The notes under the pieces: generated by a model | Told to the model about the DNA's origin: nothing | The model's input: the letters and a program-made list of their open reading frames with translations, nothing else | Databases searched by the model: none | DNA from: JALOAD01 sp023228995 [NCBI: Candidatus Muiribacterium halophilum] | GTDB lineage: Bacteria > Muiribacteriota > Muiribacteriia > Muiribacteriales | Length of the DNA: 64,000 nt | NCBI GenBank assembly: GCA_023228995.1 | Contig: JALOAD010000015.1 | Coordinates: 1-64,000 of the forward strand | Reading direction: 5' to 3' | Made by a program: the position numbers and the translations under genes | Shown here: positions 18,964-26,742 of the stretch, one piece after another | Layout: each line of letters begins with the position of its first letter | Position numbering within the stretch: the first letter of the stretch is position 1

Positions 18964-20343
18964 CTAAATATATTGTCTTTTTATGTAATTGCCTGATATT
19001 TCTCCTAATATACCTTTATTTATATCATAAACAATTTTACCATTTAAAATAGTATTCTCTATTGCACAATTAAAAGTCATTCCTTCAAATATTGAAAATC
19101 CAGCTTTTGAAGTTAATTTACTTTTTTCAACAACATGCTTTTTTTTTGGATTTAATATGATAATATCAGCATCACTACCTTTTCTCAACAAACCTTTTTT
19201 CGGAGATATACCAAATCTTTTAGCAGGATTTTCAGATAAAACTCTGTTTAAATTGTTCAAAGATATTCTATGTTTTAAAAAACCTTCACTAAATAAATAT
19301 AACAAAGTATGCTCCAATTCTGGAGTTCCTGCATATATATTCCATATATTTGAACCTTCAAACTGTTTTTCTGTCCTGTATTCAAATGGATTATGAGAAC
19401 TTGATACAATATCAATATCACCTTTTACTATAGATTGCCATAAAAAAATATTATTATGTTTTTTTCTAAGTGGAGGTATAAGCTTTGACAAATTACCAAG
19501 ACGATCACAATCTTCATCACAAAATTCAAGATAATGTAAAGCTGTAGAACAAGTTACATCAACATTATTTTTCTTTGCTTCAGAAATAATTTTTACGGAT
19601 TTTTCACATGATATATCGTTAAAATGTATTCTAATATCAAATTCTTTAGCTAATCTCATTATTGTAGATACAGCTATTTCTTCAGCAATCTCAGGTCTTG
19701 CTTCAGACCATGCTTTTGGAAAGTTTTTATTTTTCATTTTAAATTTTCTAATATTATAATCACAAATAAAAAAATCTTCAGAATGAATAATAAAAATATA
19801 TCCACTATTTTTAAACTGATTAAATAACTCATAAAGATGACCATTATCTAAATGTTTTATACCTGAAACAGTTGTACTTGTATAAAGTTCAATGCCACAT
19901 GCTCCAGAATCCATAAGAAGTGAAATATCTTTAAATTGTCTTTTATCAACTTCGTCTGCTGTAACTAAAGCTGCTAAAACATAATCGCAATAAGATTTAT
20001 TTTTAATAATATCAAATTTTGCATTTAAAAGATCTATATTTTTTATATATGGTACATTGGCAGAACCCATATCAACCACAGTTGTTACTCCGCCCTTTAT
20101 AGCAGCCTTTGAACCTGTAGTAAAATCCTCTCTGTGAGTATATCCTGGATCATTAAAAAAAACATGAGAATCTATTACTCCTGGCAAAAGATACTTGTCT
20201 GTTGCATCTATTATTTTGGCATTTATATCAACTATATTTGGAGCAATTTTTTCGATTTTACCAGAAGATATCAAAATATCAGTTTGAATTATATTACTTT
20301 CAAAATCAATAAAACCATTTTTTATTAATAAATTTTCAGACAT
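18964..20343 (-). CDS. Dihydroorotase/allantoinase-like protein lacking most metal ligands
   Basis: A 459-residue protein that aligns along its length with allantoinase, dihydropyrimidinase and type I dihydroorotase (PGVIDSHVFFNDPGYTHREDF region, FIIHSED, C-terminal KGSDADIIIL). Compared with that family's metal centre, HxH has become H-V-F, the carboxylated Lys in GFK is Glu (GIELY), the second barrel His is Asp (IHFNDIS), and the catalytic Asp in SDH is Ser (SSSHN). Only the first His and the HSE His remain. I read it as a non-canonical or inactive paralogue, perhaps a scaffold for the two intact deaminases downstream. First gene of the operon; SD GAGG. Confidence 0.8.
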   Translation of the reverse strand: MSENLLIKNGFIDFESNIIQTDILISSGKIEKIAPNIVDINAKIIDATDKYLLPGVIDSHVFFNDPGYTHREDFTTGSKAAIKGGVTTVVDMGSANVPYIKNIDLLNAKFDIIKNKSYCDYVLAALVTADEVDKRQFKDISLLMDSGACGIELYTSTTVSGIKHLDNGHLYELFNQFKNSGYIFIIHSEDFFICDYNIRKFKMKNKNFPKAWSEARPEIAEEIAVSTIMRLAKEFDIRIHFNDISCEKSVKIISEAKKNNVDVTCSTALHYLEFCDEDCDRLGNLSKLIPPLRKKHNNIFLWQSIVKGDIDIVSSSHNPFEYRTEKQFEGSNIWNIYAGTPELEHTLLYLFSEGFLKHRISLNNLNRVLSENPAKRFGISPKKGLLRKGSDADIIILNPKKKHVVEKSKLTSKAGFSIFEGMTFNCAIENTILNGKIVYDINKGILGEISGNYIKRQYI

Positions 20344-20365
20344 AATTATACCTCATAATCTGGCA

Positions 20366-20394
20366 ATTATACATTAAAAATAATTATTTGTAAA
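20366..20394 (-). promoter_or_regulatory. Promoter of the amidohydrolase/signalling operon
   Basis: On the minus strand, TTTACA (20394-20389), a 17-bp spacer and TATAAT (20371-20366), a near-consensus sigma70 promoter. The leader to the ATG at 20343 would be about 15 nt, enough only for the SD GAGG, so there is no room for a purine riboswitch. Confidence 0.65.
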
Positions 20395-20463
20395 AAAATA
20401 TTAATAAAAGAAAATACTAAAAAAAAGTTAACTCTTTCAACACTTTACTATATTTTTATTTTA

Positions 20464-20793
20464 TCAAAAATCCTTTAATGCATCATCTATATTTTCAAAT
20501 ACATCAATGATTTTGCCTATTCCAATTATTGAAAGCAAACGATCTATATAAGTGTTTTTATTAACAATTCTTATATCACCTTCTTTTTCTCTCAATTTTT
20601 TAGTTTTTATAATAATTATGCCTAATACTTGGCTAACGACAAAATTCACTTTTTCAAAGTTTATTATTATTTTATTAATGTTTTCAGAAAGCACTGTATC
20701 AAAAACATCTTCAAATTCTTTAACATTTTCTTTTGTCATATCATTATTAATATTTATGACAAAAACCTCACCGTATTTTTCAATTTTTACCAT
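20464..20793 (-). CDS. STAS domain protein without the usual phospho-Ser
   Basis: A 109-residue single-domain protein of the anti-sigma-factor-antagonist (SpoIIAA/RsbV) fold: VKIEKYGEVFVI, INFEKVNFVVSQVLG, then IRIVNKN and IDRLLSIIGI. At the position of the conserved DSSG loop it reads VSQVLG, so the second Ser (normally phosphorylated by RsbW-type kinases) is Gln. I use the ATG at 20793 because GGAGGGG lies 4 nt before it; an ATG eight codons upstream has no SD. It overlaps the preceding STAS gene by 14 nt. Confidence 0.82.
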   Translation of the reverse strand: MVKIEKYGEVFVININNDMTKENVKEFEDVFDTVLSENINKIIINFEKVNFVVSQVLGIIIIKTKKLREKEGDIRIVNKNTYIDRLLSIIGIGKIIDVFENIDDALKDF

Positions 20794-21139
20794 TTTCCCC
20801 TCCAATGTAAAAACCATCTATCGCATTTTCCACACTATCGAATATATCAAAAATCTTATCAAGCCTAAGGTTTTTGACCATGTTAAGAATATCAGCCGAA
20901 ACTCTTATAAATTTTATATCTCCTGAATTATCCTTACATTCAATAAGTTTATTTATGAGAACACTCAAACCATTACTACCAATATATTCAACACTCTCAA
21001 AATCTATAATAATCTTAAAATTACCTTTACTAATTCTGTTTTCAAGAATTTTATCAAGAAACTGACTTGAAATAAAATCTATTCGACCACTCAATTCAAT
21101 AATGCAAACTTCATTAAAATACTTTATTGCATATTTCAA
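20780..21139 (-). CDS. STAS domain protein, TTG start, phospho-Ser replaced by Asn
   Basis: A 119-residue STAS (anti-anti-sigma) protein: INELSGRID-type N terminus (IIELSGRIDF), FESVEYIGSNGLSVLINKL, LDKIFDIFDS. The DSSG phospho-loop reads GSNG, so Asn stands where the kinase target Ser sits in SpoIIAA/RsbV. The start is TTG at 21139, supported by GGAGAG six nt upstream and by the absence of an early ATG in frame. It follows the TolB-like lipoprotein gene by 3 nt and overlaps the second STAS gene, so the three form one transcript. Confidence 0.82.
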   Translation of the reverse strand: MKYAIKYFNEVCIIELSGRIDFISSQFLDKILENRISKGNFKIIIDFESVEYIGSNGLSVLINKLIECKDNSGDIKFIRVSADILNMVKNLRLDKIFDIFDSVENAIDGFYIGGENGKN

Positions 21140-21142
21140 AAA

Positions 21143-23134
21143 TTACTCTCCAAATACAAGGAATCTTTCAATGATATTATTGTCAGTTATTTTCTTTTTA
21201 CCAGTACCATCAGAGTCCATTACCCATATTTCATCATTGCCTTCTCTGTCAGAAACAAAAAATACTTTTGTACCATCTGTTGAAAAACATGGATATCTAT
21301 TATCATAACTATCATCTGTTAATTTTATCACTATACCTGTAATAAGTTCAAGCTTATAAATATTTCCTTTTCCACCACTTCCTTTTCTGAAAAAGACAAG
21401 GTATTTCCCATCTTTTGAAAACTTTGGATAATAATCATCTTTACCGCTTGACACATTATGCGGAATTAAATTTAAAGCATTTACTATTTTTCCGTATTCA
21501 TCAAGATCAGCAACATAAAGTTCGTATTCTGCTATTGAATTTCTATTTGACACAAAAGCAATCTTTCTAGTATCAGCAGTTATGATAACATCAGGAAACT
21601 TTATACTTTTACCTTCAAACGATAATTCTTCTCTTTTTTCTGAACCTGAAGATGACATTGAATAGAGTGAATTTCCATAAATATAATAAACTCTTCCTTC
21701 CTGACTCTCAACAGGATAAAATTCATCTCGATTTATAAACTCAGAATTTTCAGTCTGAGTTATTCTCACTTTATTTGCTCCATTCTTATCCATAACATAA
21801 AGGTCATAATTACCAGAACTATCTTTATCTGATGCAAAAAACACACCAGAATAATCTGCTGTAGTTTCTGGACAAGTAGATACATAAGAACTTTCAGTTA
21901 ACATTGTTGTAGCACCTGACTGAGTATTTAATCTGTATATTACACTATCTCCTTCATAATATAAAAATCCATCAGCTACTCCACCAACAGTATCTCCGAC
22001 TCCAGGATCATCTCCACCACCTTCTCCAGCATCTATATTTATCCTCGCAGCAATACTAACACTTTTTGTATCACTAGCAAAAAAATCAAAAACATAACTA
22101 TTTCCTGTTATTGGCATAAAAGTCATTTTAGAAATCGGATTTTGACCGGTTAAATCTTCTGAAATATTCATTATGACATCTGGACCAGATACTTGTTCCC
22201 ATGAATAAGTTAATCTTGTACCAGTTGTAAGATCATAATCTATTCCATATCCTTCTATTGTAACATTACTACCACCGGCAACTTTAATATAACCATCATT
22301 TACACCATCATTTTCTTTAATATAAGCAACTGGCCTAAAATTAGTATGAGTAATATCTGTAGAAACATAAACATTAAAACTATCCATACCAATTCCACCC
22401 ATATTATCAACCATTTTAATATTTACTTTATGAATTCCAGGAGTATTGAAATAATCTTTTCTATTTGAACATACATATCTTGTTTTAAAAACATCATGTA
22501 AATCCCAAATCATATCATTGTTAAAATCAAGATAAACATCAGTAATCTTTCCATTCATATCAGGATCATAACTTTTTTCTGTATATATTTTTATATAATC
22601 ATTTGAATAAGTGTAAGTATAAACATCAGGTCCAGCATCTACAATAGGAAATCTATTTTTTATTGTTGTTCTATCCTGAGAATCTATTTCTATAACTTCA
22701 TTTTTTGCATCACCAAATAATTTAATTCTATAAAGTTTCACATCATTTTCACGAAAATTAAGGTATAATCTGCCATATTCATAAGTTAAAGTATTATTTT
22801 TGAATGTAATTGCCCTGAATCCAAGAATATTTCTATCTGAAGTTTCTATTTTAAAATAACCTGAAGAATCGGTAACTGTACTTATTGAAGTCCCGTCAAC
22901 AACTACTTTTACACCCGCTAACGGAGTTTCACCACTAACTGGTGCTATTGAACTGCTTTTTAAAACAGGAGAACTGTTCAAAGAAGAACTTTTAAATGCA
23001 TAACCTTCAATTTTTGAGTAAAAAGTAGCTGAACTCATAACTGAAAAATCATCTTTACCGCTTGAATCGCAACCAGTAAGAACAAAAAATAATAATGCTA
23101 TAATCAAAATGCTATATAAAAAAAAATTACGCAT
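21143..23134 (-). CDS. Lipoprotein with PKD/Ig-like segments and TolB-type beta-propeller
   Basis: A 663-residue protein with a lipoprotein signal peptide ending LTGC (Cys22). Next comes a carboxypeptidase-regulatory/Ig-like repeat (LAGVKVVVDGTSISTVTDSSGYFKI), then PKD-like segments (VDAGPDVY, PVAYIKENDG). The C-terminal half holds PD40/TolB blades (IAFVSNRNSIAEYELYVAD, YLVFFRKGSGGKGNIYKL, VFFVSDREGNDEIWVMDSDG). Such proteins sit on the outer membrane or in the periplasm and bind proteins or polymers; the ligand is unknown. GC-poor but rich in Gly/Ser/Asp as expected for an exported protein. SD GGGGGA precedes the ATG. Confidence 0.83.
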   Translation of the reverse strand: MRNFFLYSILIIALLFFVLTGCDSSGKDDFSVMSSATFYSKIEGYAFKSSSLNSSPVLKSSSIAPVSGETPLAGVKVVVDGTSISTVTDSSGYFKIETSDRNILGFRAITFKNNTLTYEYGRLYLNFRENDVKLYRIKLFGDAKNEVIEIDSQDRTTIKNRFPIVDAGPDVYTYTYSNDYIKIYTEKSYDPDMNGKITDVYLDFNNDMIWDLHDVFKTRYVCSNRKDYFNTPGIHKVNIKMVDNMGGIGMDSFNVYVSTDITHTNFRPVAYIKENDGVNDGYIKVAGGSNVTIEGYGIDYDLTTGTRLTYSWEQVSGPDVIMNISEDLTGQNPISKMTFMPITGNSYVFDFFASDTKSVSIAARINIDAGEGGGDDPGVGDTVGGVADGFLYYEGDSVIYRLNTQSGATTMLTESSYVSTCPETTADYSGVFFASDKDSSGNYDLYVMDKNGANKVRITQTENSEFINRDEFYPVESQEGRVYYIYGNSLYSMSSSGSEKREELSFEGKSIKFPDVIITADTRKIAFVSNRNSIAEYELYVADLDEYGKIVNALNLIPHNVSSGKDDYYPKFSKDGKYLVFFRKGSGGKGNIYKLELITGIVIKLTDDSYDNRYPCFSTDGTKVFFVSDREGNDEIWVMDSDGTGKKKITDNNIIERFLVFGE

Positions 23135-23214
23135 AAATCCCCCAATATTTTTATTATATATATCGGAAAATCAGGAGATTAATTTAAAAAAACAAGAATT
23201 ATAGAAAAAACTGT

Positions 23215-23290
23215 GAAGCTGTGACAGATAAAGCGTGACATGTCACTTTGTGACATTAGTGACAAAAACAAAGTCATGCCGGGATGACAG
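23215..23290. repeat. Intergenic repeat module B, copy 1
   Basis: 76 nt that match 55906-55981 with one mismatch seen by eye. It contains the palindrome GTGACATGTCAC (23235-23246) and ends in the GCCGGGATGACAG tail shared with the other repeat type. Confidence 0.85.
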
Positions 23291-23391
23291 GTTTTTAATT
23301 TCCAATGTCGAATGTTGAATGTCGAATTTTTAGAGGCGTTAGAAAATTTTCAATTAAAATAAAGTATGAAGGATTTTCTATAAACAAAAGC

Positions 23392-23592
23392 AAAAAAAAA
23401 TCTACTCGGTAACTTGAGTGAACGTTGCGAAGCATATAATATACGGATGTATTATAAGTGAACGAAGGTAAAGAGATATTTTATATGGATGTAAAATATC
23501 GAATGGTACCGAATGATTATTTTTTTGCGTTATTGTAATGAAAAAAATCAAAAACAGATCCCGGCTCAGAGTCATGCCGGGATGACAGGTTT
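23392..23592. repeat. Intergenic palindromic repeat, copy 2
   Basis: The most complete copy. It adds a left part (ATCTACTCGGTAACTTGAGT) missing from copy 1 because of the window edge, then matches copy 1 from GAAGCAT onward, with both TAYGGATG-loop hairpins. It ends in the palindrome ATCCCGGC-TCAGAGTCAT-GCCGGGAT. Lies between two minus-strand genes. Confidence 0.88.
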
Positions 23593-23627
23593 TTCCCATT
23601 TCCCAGTTTCATCCCGGTTTTATCCCT

Positions 23628-23689
23628 TCACTCTCTCGCTCTCACTCTCAACTCTTTAACCTTCTTTTAACCCTTTAACCTTCTTTATA
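23628..23689. repeat. Short tandem repeats at a gene 3' end
   Basis: A CTCTC/CTCA microsatellite followed by imperfect heptamers of the CTTTAAC type (ACTCTTTAACCTTCTTTTAA and so on), ending right beside the stop codon of the phospholipase-D-like gene. A similar heptamer tract lies at 47417-47466. Confidence 0.6.
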
Positions 23690-23690
23690 T

Positions 23691-25349
23691 TCACTTAACT
23701 TCCCCTGGTGTTGGTGAATCATTAACAACCCAGTCATTAAGTGAGTTTGTATCAATAAATTCTATTTTTTCAGAAGAACCAAAACCTGTTTTATTATATC
23801 TTCTCATTATACTAAAATTACCAGAAGGAACTGCTGTAGAATCAACACATTCTCTTTCATTCGGAGAATTCCACTCTTTTAAATTATAAACTACTCTTAC
23901 ATCTTCTTCTTCTCCAGGAGAAAAACTGCCATCATGATTTGACCAACAAACAGCATCAAGTATTTTTCCGCTACCTTTTGCTTTAAAAATAATTTGCTCA
24001 TCAGTTGATACAAACGCAGTTTTTTCTGCAAAAACATAAAGTTTTTTATTATCAGCTTTTTTAAAGTCTTTATACCAACCCTGTGCTACTACAATAAAAT
24101 CACCAGTCTTTACAATTGTATCGTCTCCAAACATCTTAACAAGACCATCGTCTTCAATGTAATATCCGCCAATATCTATACCATTACCATTATTTGCATC
24201 GTCAGCACAATATATTTCTACCCAATCACCACTTGGATCGTTAAAAACAACTTCAGATATATAAAATGTAGGTTCTTTAATATCAATTTGAGGAATTTCA
24301 ACAACACTTCCATTTTCAGAATCAAATCCATCACCATAACATTTAGCAACTTCATAATAATATTTCATTGCTATTTCATTATTATTTTTTAACACAACAG
24401 TACTTTCATCATTTACTTTACCAGCAGCTGATGTCCAGTTATAAGAACCTGTTATTACAGTAGGATCACTATTTGTATTAGGATCTATAACCATAAATTT
24501 ATGATGAAGAAAACCTTTATTAGTGTCTTTTTTTACATTAAGTCCAGCTTCTTTCATTGGCTTATAAGAGCTATAGCTAGAATTACCCTGGAAAGCATCA
24601 AAAACACCATATACTTTGACACCACGATTTCTTTTATCAATTATAGCATTCATTATATCTTCATCAGTAAACGTAAATATACAAAAATAAATACTATGAT
24701 GTGCATTTTGTATTTCATTAATAATAACGGATTTTACATCCTGTTTAGGAGAAAAATAGTTTTTAACCTTAGTATCATCAACAATTATTTCAGGATGATC
24801 ATAAGCTTCTTTTTTTATGCTAAATTTACCTTCATCAAACATTTGTTCGAATTCTTTTTTGTATATTTTTGCCATAATTGGAGAATCAAATTTAAGAGCA
24901 TTATTATTATTTGAATAAGTACCTTTAACAGTAACATTATAAGAACCCATCCAAACATATCTATCATCAATTATTACAAATTTGTTATGGCATTGTCCTC
25001 TATCGATTCCATCACCCATTTTATCTGTCATTATTTTAATACCAGCATTTTTAATTGGTTCAAAAACTTCTTTATATTTATCTGTTTGAAAATAATGATC
25101 TTCGGTAATAAGTTTTACTTTTGACGAACCTAGTCTTTCTGATCCTCTAACAAGCGCATTTACAATATCCATATTACCCATTTGATATAAATGTGCATAA
25201 ATATAATACTCTGCACTATCTATAAGCTTTATAAGTTCAACATCAATTCCTCCACTTTCTGGCGGATTATTAAAATAACTATTTATCTTTGCAGCAAAAG
25301 TAAATACCACACATAATATTATTACTAAGATTACCATGCTTTTTTTCAT
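23691..25349 (-). CDS. Secreted phospholipase D-like protein with C-terminal lamin-tail domain
   Basis: A 552-residue protein with a signal peptide (MKKSMVILVIILCVVFTFAA). Two HKD motifs mark the paired phospholipase D/nuclease active site: HNKFVIID near residue 111 and HHKFMVID near residue 286, each followed by GSYN. Residues from about 355 form a lamin-tail-like domain (FYISEVVFNDPSGDWVEIYC, GGYYIEDDG, FIVVAQGW, DAVCW). PLD-like proteins with both motifs cut phosphodiester bonds in lipids or nucleic acids; the lamin-tail domain is common in exported nucleases. A secreted nuclease is my preferred reading. A single gene with its own promoter. Confidence 0.85.
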   Translation of the reverse strand: MKKSMVILVIILCVVFTFAAKINSYFNNPPESGGIDVELIKLIDSAEYYIYAHLYQMGNMDIVNALVRGSERLGSSKVKLITEDHYFQTDKYKEVFEPIKNAGIKIMTDKMGDGIDRGQCHNKFVIIDDRYVWMGSYNVTVKGTYSNNNNALKFDSPIMAKIYKKEFEQMFDEGKFSIKKEAYDHPEIIVDDTKVKNYFSPKQDVKSVIINEIQNAHHSIYFCIFTFTDEDIMNAIIDKRNRGVKVYGVFDAFQGNSSYSSYKPMKEAGLNVKKDTNKGFLHHKFMVIDPNTNSDPTVITGSYNWTSAAGKVNDESTVVLKNNNEIAMKYYYEVAKCYGDGFDSENGSVVEIPQIDIKEPTFYISEVVFNDPSGDWVEIYCADDANNGNGIDIGGYYIEDDGLVKMFGDDTIVKTGDFIVVAQGWYKDFKKADNKKLYVFAEKTAFVSTDEQIIFKAKGSGKILDAVCWSNHDGSFSPGEEEDVRVVYNLKEWNSPNERECVDSTAVPSGNFSIMRRYNKTGFGSSEKIEFIDTNSLNDWVVNDSPTPGEVK

Positions 25350-25384
25350 ATATATACTCCTTTACTACTATACTAATTTCTTTA

Positions 25385-25413
25385 ATTATAAGAGGGATTC
25401 TTCAGAGTTTCAA
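25385..25413 (-). promoter_or_regulatory. Promoter of the phospholipase D-like gene
   Basis: Minus strand: TTGAAA (25413-25408), 17-bp spacer, TATAAT (25390-25385). The leader ends in AAAGGAG ahead of the ATG at 25349. Confidence 0.65.
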
Positions 25414-25422
25414 CAAGTATTT

Positions 25423-26742
25423 TTAATTTATACCGGAAAGCTTGAGAATTATGCTTCCAATATCTGTATTATCATGAAACCCTCTGAAAAATTCAGAATG
25501 TTTTCCCATAGCCCAAACAGGAGTAACTGTAGAAGTTCTTCTATTATACATTTCAGGCGAAAGAGTGTTTATACCAGCTCTTTTACATAATACATTTGAT
25601 ACTGTTCTTCTAAAATGTTTTGTATTCATTGAACTTTGAACTAAATTATATTCACTTTTTGACAAATTTACGCCAGAATATACAGCAACTATCTCCTCTG
25701 CATTTGTTCCGGCAGAATTTATCTTTGAAGTCATATCAAGTATAGATACTTTTAATGTATCAAATACAATAGGATTAAAATCAGCTGTTACGTATAAACC
25801 ACCACAATCAAAACCAGAAAGTATCAAAAATAGAGTGTTTTCATCTTTTTTTATAAATTCTTCAACCATGCCTGTAATTCTATCAATTTGTGCAATTTCC
25901 TCAACAGAAGATTTTACATCAAAATCATCAAGAGTTCGATAAAGATTACTGTTTTCTATAAGAAGAAAAAATCCATTTTTAGATTCAGCTAACATATCAA
26001 GAGATTTTTTTACCATTTCAGAAAGCGATATATTACTATCTTTTCTATCAATTTCATAAGGAAGATTTTCTTCTGCAAATACTCCAAGCATTTTTTCAGA
26101 AAAAGAGAAGTTTCTTAAACCATCTTTTGAATTAATAAATCTATATCCAAGTCTCTGAGCTTCTTCAATATAATTTTTCTGATCTGTTCTAACTCCACCT
26201 TCAGCTTGAGGAATAAAAACTCTTTCTCCACCGCACATTATAATATCTATATTTCTTTTAAATAAAAAATCAATTATATTATTGATATCTTCAGATGAAT
26301 CAGCATGAGAATAAAATGGTGCTAATGCTTCAGAAGATATTCTACCATCAGTTACTATTGCTGTCTTTCTATCTATAACACCCATTCTTTCAAAAAGATT
26401 ACTTTTAACCTTTCCATTTGGAAGAACTGATACTTTTCCATTATCTGTCTTAAAACCTGTTGACAAAGCTGTTGAATTTGCAGCCGAGTCGGAAACCCAA
26501 AAATCTGCACTGTGATTTGTCATATAGCCAGTATTATCTATTTTATCAATATTAAGAGAACCATAAGGACCTGCTTTAAAAATTCTTGCTATGGTCTTGT
26601 TATTAAGACTTAAACCATCGGCTAGAAGAACTATTATATTTTTTACCGGTGTTATGGTCGATACTTTATTTTCTATTTCTGTATCTATTGCAAATATTAC
26701 AAAACTATAAATAACAATAAAGCAAATTATAAGTTTTTTCAT
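25423..26742 (-). CDS. Alkaline-phosphatase-like exported protein lacking most zinc ligands
   Basis: A 439-residue protein with a signal peptide (MKKLIICFIVIYSFVIFA). It matches the PhoA family in IVLLADGLS (first metal Asp) and DSAANSTALSTG (nucleophile Ser). Other conserved sites differ. VEGSxIDxxxH reads IENSNLYRTLD, TADHETGG reads LSGFDCGG, and the late HTG-type His is not seen. The Asp/His set that holds zinc is therefore largely lost, while the Mg-site Glu (IEN) stays. It may be inactive or use another chemistry. I chose the ATG at 26742, which starts the signal peptide and follows GGGAGAA. It overlaps ribF. Confidence 0.78.
   Translation of the reverse strand: MKKLIICFIVIYSFVIFAIDTEIENKVSTITPVKNIIVLLADGLSLNNKTIARIFKAGPYGSLNIDKIDNTGYMTNHSADFWVSDSAANSTALSTGFKTDNGKVSVLPNGKVKSNLFERMGVIDRKTAIVTDGRISSEALAPFYSHADSSEDINNIIDFLFKRNIDIIMCGGERVFIPQAEGGVRTDQKNYIEEAQRLGYRFINSKDGLRNFSFSEKMLGVFAEENLPYEIDRKDSNISLSEMVKKSLDMLAESKNGFFLLIENSNLYRTLDDFDVKSSVEEIAQIDRITGMVEEFIKKDENTLFLILSGFDCGGLYVTADFNPIVFDTLKVSILDMTSKINSAGTNAEEIVAVYSGVNLSKSEYNLVQSSMNTKHFRRTVSNVLCKRAGINTLSPEMYNRRTSTVTPVWAMGKHSEFFRGFHDNTDIGSIILKLSGIN

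Larger units (their letters stand above)
23135..23690. other. 556-bp intergenic region made of repeat modules
   Basis: No gene is supported here. From left to right it holds the start region of the TolB-like lipoprotein gene, repeat module B (23215-23290), a short GTCGAATGTTGAATGTCGAAT stretch, the palindromic repeat copy 2 (23392-23592), a CTCTCGCTCTCACTCTCA microsatellite and a heptamer repeat rich in CTTTAAC next to the 3' end of the phospholipase-D-like gene. Small open frames here translate the repeats and are not credible genes. Confidence 0.75.

Noticed and set aside
20344-20463. Purine riboswitch ahead of the deaminase operon
   Set aside because: The leader after the -10 box is only about 15 nt, too short for any aptamer, and no purine-aptamer core is visible.
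23402-23599. Open frame on the minus strand containing CHPGMTLSRDL-like peptide
   Set aside because: It is only the translation of the palindromic intergenic repeat. The same peptide arises from the copy at 55.7 kb and there is no SD.
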